The notes under the pieces are model-generated. The model searched no databases and was not told the DNA's origin. It saw only the letters and a list, made by a program, of their open reading frames with translations. The translations under genes were made by a program, and so were the position numbers. This document shows positions 16,202 to 23,447 of a stretch of 38,123 nucleotides of DNA, in pieces. Each line of letters opens with the position of its first letter. Position 1 is the first letter of the stretch. The DNA comes from JAPHTQ01 sp050302275 (lineage in GTDB: Bacteria; Pseudomonadota; Gammaproteobacteria; Thiohalomonadales; Thiohalomonadaceae). The DNA lies in the NCBI GenBank assembly GCA_050302275.1, contig JBNLAT010000029.1, positions 1 to 38,123 of the forward strand, written 5' to 3'.

Positions 16202-16347
16202 CTAGAAGCCATTTCAAAATAGGGGATCGTGCTCGGAGACACGGCGCAAAGTCTGCGAGGAGTGGAGTTTACAGATAGTAAATGAGCACCGCAGCAGGCT
16301 TTGCAACACAGGATCAGAGTGCGAGAACCATTTTGAAAGGATTCTAG
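16202..16347. repeat. Interspersed hairpin-forming repeat, copy 1
   Basis: This 146-bp element matches copy 2 at 29775-29922. A core of about 88 bases is nearly identical: GCGCAAA..CTGCGAGGAG, then AGTTTAC-N5-GTAAATGAG, then GCAGGCTTTGCAACACAG. The ends form imperfect inverted repeats (CTAGAAGCCATTTCAAAAT against ATTTTGAAAGGATTCTAG). Internally GCAAA-N2-CTGC pairs with GCAGGCTTTGC, and TTTAC-N5-GTAAA forms the tip. The right end overlaps the TAG stop of the DHODH-like gene. It has the form of a MITE/REP-like non-coding element. Confidence 0.8.
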
Positions 16348-17345
16348 TCCCAGGCGGATGAGTTAACGCTATACCCCCCCAAAATGCTCACATAACTTGC
16401 CCGCTCATACGCAGCCGGATCGCTGATCTGGCTATGGGATAGCGCGCCTTTAATTTGATCGATACTGTCGTAGGGACTTTCTTCCAGCCACTTTTCCACA
16501 CCCTGGCGAACACGGCGTAATTGATTCGGTCCATGCAGTAGCAACGTGCTACAGAGATGTGTGATGTCAGCGCCAGCGAGTAGCATTTTGACTGCATCTT
16601 CAGCGGTGTGAATACCACCGGTTGCTGCAAGGGAGAGATGTGTACGGCCATGTAGTATGCCTAACCATCGCATCGCTAACAGGGAATCATGCGGTTTAGA
16701 CAGGTGCAGGGTCGGGGCGACACGCAGGGTATCGATGTCGATATCCGGCTGATAGAAGCGGTTGAACAGAGAGACGCCGTTGGCCCCAGCCTCTTCCAGC
16801 TGGCGGACAAAATTCCCCAATGCACTGAAGAACGGAGAAAGTTTTACCGTGATAGGAATGGAGACCTTGGCGCGCAGCTGTTTCAGTAGAGTGGTGTAGC
16901 AAAGCTCCATGTCTTCACTATTTACGCCCGGTTCGGCGGCGACGCGGTAGACGTTCAACTCAATCGCATCGGCCCCGGCCTCCTGCAGTTGTTTACCTTG
17001 TTCTACCCAACCGTTGAGCGAGGTGCCGTTAAGACTGGCAATCACCGGAATCGATAATGCATGTTTAAGACGCTGGATCTGTTCCAGGTAGTTGTTCAAT
17101 GCGTCACCCGAGTCGGCATGCACCGGCAGGAAGCTGTCGGCTTCGCTGTGTCCCAGCTGTTGATCGTTAAGAAAGGGGCTCTCTTCGCCGCGTAACTCCT
17201 CTTCGAAAAGGGAGTACATCACCAATGCCGAGGCACCGGCATCTTCCAGTCGACGTGCCGTGTCGAGACTACGGCTCAGCGGCGAGGCCGAGGGGACGAA
17301 GGGGTTTTCCAGTTCCAGTCCGAGATAACGGGTACTCAAGTCCAC
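16344..17345 (-). CDS. Dihydroorotate dehydrogenase-like flavoprotein paired with nifJ
   Basis: This 333-aa TIM-barrel flavoprotein of the DHODH family (MDLSTRYLGLELENPFVPSA..., VIASLNGTSLNGW, GADAIELNVY, ITVKLSPF, LAATGGIHTAEDAVKMLLAGA) lacks the pyrimidine operon context. Proteins of this subgroup commonly sit beside pyruvate:ferredoxin oxidoreductase genes and are annotated only as DHODH-like, so their substrate is unknown. It starts with GTG at 17345, five bases after the nifJ stop, and its AAGGAG ribosome site is formed by the last codons of nifJ. The two are one transcript. The TAG stop lies inside repeat copy 1. True pyrimidine synthesis activity is unlikely. Confidence 0.85.
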   Translation of the reverse strand: MDLSTRYLGLELENPFVPSASPLSRSLDTARRLEDAGASALVMYSLFEEELRGEESPFLNDQQLGHSEADSFLPVHADSGDALNNYLEQIQRLKHALSIPVIASLNGTSLNGWVEQGKQLQEAGADAIELNVYRVAAEPGVNSEDMELCYTTLLKQLRAKVSIPITVKLSPFFSALGNFVRQLEEAGANGVSLFNRFYQPDIDIDTLRVAPTLHLSKPHDSLLAMRWLGILHGRTHLSLAATGGIHTAEDAVKMLLAGADITHLCSTLLLHGPNQLRRVRQGVEKWLEESPYDSIDQIKGALSHSQISDPAAYERASYVSILGGYSVNSSAWD

Positions 17346-17350
17346 AGCGA

Positions 17351-20300
17351 TTACTCCTTATCCCCGGTATCGGGCTTTTCGTAGTTCATGGCAGCCAGTT
17401 GTTCGTAGTGGTGATAGCGCGATAACGCCTCAACCTGCGAGTCGTGCAGGAACTGTTCAGCATTATCAGGGTGGCTGCGCCACAGCATGTTGAAGCGGGT
17501 CTCACTGGTGACGAAATCCCGATAACCGATGGACGGTTTTTTCGAATCGAGTTGCAGCGGGTTTTCGCCGTTGTCGAGACGTCGTGGATCGTAACGCAGC
17601 AACGGCCAGTGACCGCTGCGCAACGCCAGGTCCTGCATCTCATGGTTATGCAACATGTCGTTGCCCCAGGCGATGCATGGTGCATAGGCAATGATGATCG
17701 AGGTCCCTTCGTAGGACTCCGCTTCGAGAAACGCTTTTAGCGTCTGGATATCCTTGCCTGCGTAAGCCACCTGGGCGACATAGACGTTTTCGTAACTCAT
17801 GGCGATCATCGCCAGATCTTTTTTCGCTGTCGCTTTGCCGCCTGCAGAGAACTTGGCCACCGCGCCACGTGGTGTCGCTTTGGAGGTTTGACCGCCGGTA
17901 TTGGAATAGACCTCAGTGTCGAGCACCAGAATGTTGACGTTACGTCCCGAGGCCAGCACATGATCCAGGCCACCGAAACCGATGTCGTAGGCCCAGCCGT
18001 CACCACCGACGATCCAGACACTCTTCTTCACCAGATTGTCGGCAACGCTTTCCAGCATACGTGCTTCAGGTTTCTTGACCCGTTTCAGTTTGTTTAGCAG
18101 TTCTGCAACACGTTCGCGCTGGTCATGGATGCCGGCTTCATCGTTCTGCTCAGCATTGAGCAGTTCTTCGACCTTGTCGGTACCCAGTTCGTTACGCAGT
18201 GCCAGTAACAGTTCTCGGGCCAACTCCGCCTGCTTGTCGATGGAGACGCGCATGCCCAGACCGAACTCGGCGTTGTCTTCGAACAGGGAGTTGTTCCAGG
18301 CCGGGCCACGACCATCGGGATTTTTTGCCCACGGCGTGGTCGGCAGGTTGCCACCATAAATAGAGGAACAGCCCGTTGCGTTGGCGATGACCATGCGATC
18401 GCCGAAGAGCTGACTGGCCAGTTTAAGATAGGGTGTTTCACCGCAGCCGGAACAGGCACCGGAAAACTCAAACAGCGGCTGAGTGATCATCGCTTCCTTG
18501 ATCACACTGGTGCGCAGCTTACGCCGATCATACTCGGGCAGATCAAGGAAGAACTCCCAGTTTTCCCGCTCCTGCTCACGCAGCGGCGGTTGCGGCACCA
18601 TGTTGAGGGCGCGACGTCCGGGATTCTGTTTGTCTTTCACCGGGCAGATATCGACGCACAGTGCGCAGCCAGTACAGTCCTCCGGCGCGACCTGATAGCT
18701 GATGTGCCAACCTTCTGGAAATTCCTTACCTTTAACTGGTACATGTTTGAAAGTCTTCGGTGCCTTTTTCGCCAGCGCCGGGTCGAACACCTTGCTGCGG
18801 ATAACACCGTGCGGACAGACGAAGGGACATTTGCCGCAGTGGATGCAGAGCTCTTCATCCCACTCCGGGATCTCCAGGGCGATGTTGCGCTTTTCCCACT
18901 GGGTAGTGGCGCTGGGGTAGGTGCCGTCGAAGGGTAGCGCACTGACCGGCAACGCATCGCCATGTCCGGCAATGATCTCGGCGGTAACCTTTTGTACAAA
19001 GTCCGGCGCATTGGCAGGAACCACCGGCGGACGTTCGAAGGTACTGTCGGCTTTGGTGGGAACTTCCACCTGATGCAGGTTGGCCACTGAGGCGTCGATA
19101 GCGCGGAAGTTCATTTCCACCAGCTTCTTGCCTTTCTTACCGTAGGTTTTGTCCACCGCCTCCTTGATCGCACGCAGCGCCTCTGCCTGGGGCAGGATGT
19201 CGGAGATGGCGAAGAAGCAGGTCTGCATGATGGTGTTGATGCGCATACCCATGCCGCTCTCTTCGGCCACCTTGTAGGCATCGATCACATAGAAGCGCAG
19301 TTTCTTGTCGATAATCTGCTGCTGCATCTTGCGCGGCAGGGTGTCCCATACCTTGTCCGGTGAGGCGGTGGTATTGAGCAGGAAGACGCCGTTCTCTGAT
19401 GCCTTGTCGAGCATGTCGTAACGCTCGAGGAACACACTCTGGTGACAACCGACGAAATGCGCCTCGTCGTCACCAATAAGATAGGTGGAGTGGATCGGTT
19501 CGGGGCCGAAGCGCAGGTGCGAAACGGTGATCGCGCCGGACTTCTTCGAGTCGTAAACGAAATAGCCCTGGGCATGTAGTTCAGTGCACTCACCGATGAT
19601 CTTGATCGAGTTTTTATTGGCGCTCACCGTGCCGTCGGAACCAAGGCCGTAGAAGAGGGCGCTGACCGCCTTCTTCGAGGCATCGGTGCGGAAACTGGCA
19701 TCCCACTCCAAACTGGTGTGGCTGACATCGTCGTGAATGCCGATAGTGAAGTTATTCTTCGGTTTCTCTGCGCTCAGTTCATCGAACACCGCCTTGACCA
19801 TCCCCGGGGTGAACTCTTTGGAAGAGAGGCCGTAGCGACCGCCGATGATGCGCGGCATGGCTTTGAACGGTGCGCTGCCATCGGCAAGAGTCTGCGCAGC
19901 AGCAGCCAGTACATCTTTGTACAGCGGTTCGCCATCGCTACCCGGTTCCTTGGTGCGATCCAGTACCGCGATGGATTGCACCGTGGCGGGCAGAGCAGCG
20001 ATAAACAGTGCTGAATCGAGGGGACGATAGAGACGCACCTTGAGCAGGCCAATCTTCTCGCCTTGGGCAAGTAGATGATCGACGGTCTCCTGTGCCGTTT
20101 CGGCACCCGAACCCATCAGGATGATTACTCGCTCGGCATCCTTGGCGCCGTGGTATTCGTAGAGACGATATTGCCTGCCGGTTAGCTTGGCGAAGCGGTC
20201 CATACAGCTCTGTACGATACCCGGCATTGCTGAATAGAAAGGATTGACGCTCTCGCGACCCTGGAAGTAGACATCCGGGTTTTGCGAGGTGCCGCGGATC

Positions 20301-20941
20301 ACCGGGTGTTCCGGATTAAGGGCGCGTTGCCTATGTGCGGCGACCAGCTCGTCATCGATCATGGCGCGGATGATTTTGCTGTCGACCTCTTCGATCTTGG
20401 CGATCTCGTGGGAGGTGCGGAAACCGTCGAAGAAGTGCAGCACCGGTACCCGGCCTTCCAGTGTGGCGGCCTGGGCGATTAGTGCCATGTCCATCACCTC
20501 CTGCACGGAGTTGGAGGCCAGCATGGCAAAGCCGGTCATGCGTGCGGACATCACGTCGCTGTGATCGCAGAAGATGGAGAGCGCCTGCGCCGCCAGGGAA
20601 CGAGCAGCGATGTGGAATACGGTAGGACTCAATTCGCCAGCGATCTTATACATATTGGGCAGCATCAGCAGCAGCCCCTGGGAAGCGGTGAAGGTAGTGG
20701 TCAGGGCACCGGTCTGCAGTGCGCCATGAATCGCACCCGCTGCGCCGCCTTCGCTCTGTAGCTCAACCACCTGCGGCACCGAGCCCCAGATATTGGCCTT
20801 GCCCTGAGCCGACCAGGCATCGGCGAATTCACCCATCGGCGAGGCGGGGGTGATGGGATAAATGGCAACGACTTCGTTGGTGAGATGGGCAATATGGGCG
20901 GCGGCTTCGTTGCCATCCAGTGTAATCGTGCGGCTTGTCAT
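17351..20941 (-). CDS. nifJ: NifJ, pyruvate:ferredoxin/flavodoxin oxidoreductase
   Basis: This 1196-aa homodimeric enzyme oxidises pyruvate to acetyl-CoA and CO2 and reduces ferredoxin or flavodoxin. The N-terminal pyruvate domain opens with TLDGNEAAAHIAHLTNEVVA and YPITPASPMGEFAD. Two 4Fe-4S motifs, CIHCGKCPFVCPHG and CTGCALCVDICPVK, occur at about residues 697-760. The C-terminal TPP domain has CSGCGETPYLKL (near 825), TGCSSIYGG and GGDGWAYDIGFGGLDH (near 978), plus DTEVYSNTGGQTSK. The ATG at 20941 is chosen because GGGAG lies just upstream and the sequence after it matches NifJ N-termini; an upstream start at 21019 has no support. Length is normal. Together with Rnf it offers a second electron route to nitrogenase. 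Confidence 0.95.
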   Translation of the reverse strand: MTSRTITLDGNEAAAHIAHLTNEVVAIYPITPASPMGEFADAWSAQGKANIWGSVPQVVELQSEGGAAGAIHGALQTGALTTTFTASQGLLLMLPNMYKIAGELSPTVFHIAARSLAAQALSIFCDHSDVMSARMTGFAMLASNSVQEVMDMALIAQAATLEGRVPVLHFFDGFRTSHEIAKIEEVDSKIIRAMIDDELVAAHRQRALNPEHPVIRGTSQNPDVYFQGRESVNPFYSAMPGIVQSCMDRFAKLTGRQYRLYEYHGAKDAERVIILMGSGAETAQETVDHLLAQGEKIGLLKVRLYRPLDSALFIAALPATVQSIAVLDRTKEPGSDGEPLYKDVLAAAAQTLADGSAPFKAMPRIIGGRYGLSSKEFTPGMVKAVFDELSAEKPKNNFTIGIHDDVSHTSLEWDASFRTDASKKAVSALFYGLGSDGTVSANKNSIKIIGECTELHAQGYFVYDSKKSGAITVSHLRFGPEPIHSTYLIGDDEAHFVGCHQSVFLERYDMLDKASENGVFLLNTTASPDKVWDTLPRKMQQQIIDKKLRFYVIDAYKVAEESGMGMRINTIMQTCFFAISDILPQAEALRAIKEAVDKTYGKKGKKLVEMNFRAIDASVANLHQVEVPTKADSTFERPPVVPANAPDFVQKVTAEIIAGHGDALPVSALPFDGTYPSATTQWEKRNIALEIPEWDEELCIHCGKCPFVCPHGVIRSKVFDPALAKKAPKTFKHVPVKGKEFPEGWHISYQVAPEDCTGCALCVDICPVKDKQNPGRRALNMVPQPPLREQERENWEFFLDLPEYDRRKLRTSVIKEAMITQPLFEFSGACSGCGETPYLKLASQLFGDRMVIANATGCSSIYGGNLPTTPWAKNPDGRGPAWNNSLFEDNAEFGLGMRVSIDKQAELARELLLALRNELGTDKVEELLNAEQNDEAGIHDQRERVAELLNKLKRVKKPEARMLESVADNLVKKSVWIVGGDGWAYDIGFGGLDHVLASGRNVNILVLDTEVYSNTGGQTSKATPRGAVAKFSAGGKATAKKDLAMIAMSYENVYVAQVAYAGKDIQTLKAFLEAESYEGTSIIIAYAPCIAWGNDMLHNHEMQDLALRSGHWPLLRYDPRRLDNGENPLQLDSKKPSIGYRDFVTSETRFNMLWRSHPDNAEQFLHDSQVEALSRYHHYEQLAAMNYEKPDTGDKE

Positions 20942-20987
20942 GCGTGCTCCCTTGATACAAACCTGGAAGTAATTATTTCTCCACTCA

Positions 20988-21006
20988 CCATAGCCCGGCT
21001 CTATGG
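20988..21006. promoter_or_regulatory. Inverted repeat in the nifJ / spmAB-like divergent region
   Basis: CCATAG-N7-CTATGG is a perfect 6-bp inverted repeat with a GC-rich centre, 47 bases upstream of the nifJ start and 62 bases upstream of the divergent TTG start at 21068. It could be an operator for either gene. No sigma54 element is evident here. Confidence 0.3.
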
Positions 21007-21067
21007 AAATAGCCACCATGCCCGGGTGTGATAGGATGCGGACAACTGAACCACAGGATGTCTGTTC

Positions 21068-22339
21068 TTGAACCTGATCTTTTTCGCTATCGTCTTTATC
21101 GCCTTTGCCGTTGCCGCCTGGAAACAGCTAGCGGGAACCACAGGCGACATCTCACCGATGGATGCACTCTCCATGGCGATGGTGGAATCAGCTTCGGGTG
21201 CAGTGACGCTGGCTATTGGTCTGGTGGGCGTGATGACGTTGTTCCTGGGCCTGATGAAAGTGGCGGAAGAGGGTGGGATGCTTACCATCCTGGCGCGACT
21301 GATCCGGCCGCTAATGGTACGCCTGTTCCCCGAAGTCCCCGCAGAACATCCGGCGATGGGGGCGATGATCCTCAACATTTCCGCCAATGCCCTTGGCCTG
21401 GGCAACGCCGCCACCCCCTTCGGCATTCGCGCCATGCAGGAGCTGGATAAGCTCAACCTCCATAAAGGCACTGCCAGTAACGCGATGGTGCTGTTTCTGG
21501 CGATTAACACCTCCAGCGTCACCCTGTTACCGACTGGGATGATCGCCCTGCGGGCCTCGGCAGGTTCAGCCGATCCGGCGGGTATCCTGCCTACCACTCT
21601 GTTCGCTACCGCCTGTTCCACTCTGGTGGCGATTGCCGCGGCCTTTTTCTATCGCCGTTTCTTTCCTCTTGGGAACGCCCACGGTGAGATCACCACGGCT
21701 GACGAGAACAGCGATATTGAAACCCATGAAGGGTACCCAGTCTGGGTTTCCTTCCTGGCACTGGGTCTCCTCGTCGCACTGGTCCCCGTAACCCTGCTTT
21801 ACGGCAAGGCGATAGCGCCATGGATTCTGCCCGGATTGATGCTTGGTTTCCTCAGCTTCGGCCTGTGGCGCAAGGTGGCGATCTACGAAACCTTCGTCGA
21901 AGGGGCGAAGGAGGGCTTCCAGGTGGCGATCCGTATCATTCCCTATCTGGTCGCCATCCTCGTCGCAGTGGGCATGTTCCGCGCCAGTGGGGCGCTGGAT
22001 ATCATGGTACACGCCATCGGCAGCCTTACCGCACCGCTCGGCATGCCTGCCGAGGCGTTGCCCATGGCTCTGCTGCGACCGCTATCAGGGTCGGGGGCAT
22101 ACGGTGTCGCCGCCTCAATTATCAATGACCCCAATATCGGCCCAGACAGTTACACTGGATACCTTGTCTCTACCCTGCAGGGTTCGACCGAAACCACCTT
22201 CTATGTCATCGCCGTCTACTTTGGCGCGGTACAGATCAAACGCCTGCGCCACGCCCTGTGGACCGCACTGACCGCCGATCTGGTGGCTGTTATCGCCGCA
22301 GTGATTGCAGTTACCTTGCTGTTCCAGTTCCGCGCATGA
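21068..22339 (+). CDS. SpmA/SpmB-type nucleoside-recognition (gate) domain membrane protein
   Basis: This 423-aa polytopic membrane protein is built from two gate-domain halves, equivalent to Bacillus SpmA and SpmB fused. The first half has LISANALGLGNAATPFGIRAMQEL-like sequence (ILNISANALGLGNAATPFGI), and the second has ALLRPLSGSGAYGVAA and STETTFYVIAVYFGAVQIKR. A soluble linker of about 30 residues separates them. Such fusions are widespread in non-sporulating Proteobacteria and their substrate is unknown. The start is TTG at 21068 with AGGA nine bases upstream. The rsmJ ATG overlaps the stop (ATGA). Its relation to nitrogen fixation is not apparent. Confidence 0.8.
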   Translation: MNLIFFAIVFIAFAVAAWKQLAGTTGDISPMDALSMAMVESASGAVTLAIGLVGVMTLFLGLMKVAEEGGMLTILARLIRPLMVRLFPEVPAEHPAMGAMILNISANALGLGNAATPFGIRAMQELDKLNLHKGTASNAMVLFLAINTSSVTLLPTGMIALRASAGSADPAGILPTTLFATACSTLVAIAAAFFYRRFFPLGNAHGEITTADENSDIETHEGYPVWVSFLALGLLVALVPVTLLYGKAIAPWILPGLMLGFLSFGLWRKVAIYETFVEGAKEGFQVAIRIIPYLVAILVAVGMFRASGALDIMVHAIGSLTAPLGMPAEALPMALLRPLSGSGAYGVAASIINDPNIGPDSYTGYLVSTLQGSTETTFYVIAVYFGAVQIKRLRHALWTALTADLVAVIAAVIAVTLLFQFRA

Positions 22340-23106
22340 ATCAAAATGTCAGCGTTATCGCCCTCGATCCGCAACGTGAGGAAGATGCCAGGGCCCTTGC
22401 TGAACGTTGGGGGCTGACATACGGCGAAGCGCAGTTCCAACTCCAGCTCACCAGCGAGCAGTTGGAATTGATCAATAGAGAAGAACCGAAAACCGGTGCC
22501 GTGTTTGTCGATTTTGTCGGTGGTGCTGTCGGCCATCGCCGCCGTTTCGGCGGTGGGAGAGGGCAGCCCATTGCCAAGGCCGTCGGTCTGAAAGGTGGCG
22601 CCAATCCTGAGGTGGTTGATGCCACGGGCGGACTGGGGCGTGATGCCTTTGTTATTGCCTCGCTCGGTTGCAAGGTCACCCTGGTTGAGCGCTCTCCCAT
22701 CGTCGCAGCTCTGTTGGAAGACGGCCTTAATCGGGCAAAACAGGATGAAGAGGTTGGCCCATGGATCGACGAACGTTTACGATTGGTTCACGCCGACGCC
22801 ATTGAGTGGATGAACGCGCTGAAGGAAGAAGCATTTCCTGAAGTGGTCTACCTTGATCCTATGTTTCCGCACCGCACGAAAAGCGCACTGGTAAAGAAAG
22901 AGATGCGCCTTCTACAACAACTTCTTGGTGTCGATCCCGATGCGGATAGTTTGCTGCCTGCGGCGTTACGTATCGCGAGAAAACGGGTGGTGGTTAAGCG
23001 GCCAGATGACGCGCCCTATCTGGGTGAACGGGAGCCGACCATGAGTATCACGAGCAAGAAACACCGGTTTGATGTCTATGTGCGAGCAGCAGTAAGAATT
23101 ATCTGA
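22336..23106 (+). CDS. rsmJ: 16S rRNA (guanine1516-N2)-methyltransferase RsmJ
   Basis: This 256-aa S-adenosylmethionine-dependent methyltransferase modifies 16S rRNA. The SAM site VVDATGGLGRDAFVIASLG, the acidic motif VTLVERSPIVAALLEDGL, and the catalytic DPMFPHR with KSALVKKEMRLLQQL are RsmJ (formerly YhiQ) signatures. The open frame extends upstream, but the ATG at 22336, overlapping the preceding stop, matches the family start. Translation is coupled to the gate-domain protein, with which it has no obvious functional link. Confidence 0.92.
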   Translation: MNQNVSVIALDPQREEDARALAERWGLTYGEAQFQLQLTSEQLELINREEPKTGAVFVDFVGGAVGHRRRFGGGRGQPIAKAVGLKGGANPEVVDATGGLGRDAFVIASLGCKVTLVERSPIVAALLEDGLNRAKQDEEVGPWIDERLRLVHADAIEWMNALKEEAFPEVVYLDPMFPHRTKSALVKKEMRLLQQLLGVDPDADSLLPAALRIARKRVVVKRPDDAPYLGEREPTMSITSKKHRFDVYVRAAVRII

Positions 23107-23363
23107 TCATGCTAATTAGTCATGATGATGTGCTGACTCTTGCGGCACCTGGAGTGATTTGTATGCGAAGACCGTCTTCCATTCCGTGGCAATCAAACAA
23201 AGCCGGTCAGCGGAATACAGAAAAGGGAAGTGCAACCCGTCAATCAATAAGTATGCAAAACATATGCAGTTGTTGGCGAATTTTTCTTTGTAATTGAATT
23301 TTGTTAATAATTTAAGCTGTTCTCCTGCTCGGTAATCCTCAATATCTAGATATTTCACACCAA

Positions 23364-23383
23364 ACCTGTCAATTCTGACAGGT
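23364..23383 (+). promoter_or_regulatory. Perfect inverted repeat in the lipoprotein leader
   Basis: ACCTGTCA-ATTC-TGACAGGT has 8-bp perfect arms and a 4-base loop, 64 bases upstream of the start codon. It could be an operator (TGTCA/TGACA half-sites) or an RNA hairpin. Confidence 0.45.
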
Positions 23384-23402
23384 GTTATCACATATCCGAA
23401 AA

Positions 23403-23433
23403 TGTACGATCTTGAGTACCAAAATATCGTACA
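23403..23433 (+). promoter_or_regulatory. Second perfect inverted repeat next to the ribosome site
   Basis: TGTACGAT-N15-ATCGTACA has 8-bp perfect arms and ends three bases before the AGGA ribosome site (23436-23439). If transcribed, the stem could influence ribosome access; as DNA it could be an operator. Confidence 0.45.
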
Positions 23434-23447
23434 CAGGATTACCACTC

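Larger units (their letters stand above)
23107..23447. other. Intergenic region between rsmJ and the LVIVD lipoprotein
   Basis: About 340 AT-rich bases hold no convincing gene; short open frames here lack ribosome sites. The distal half carries two perfect inverted repeats (annotated separately) and is the probable promoter and leader of the lipoprotein gene. The drop in GC compared with rsmJ begins here. Confidence 0.6.
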
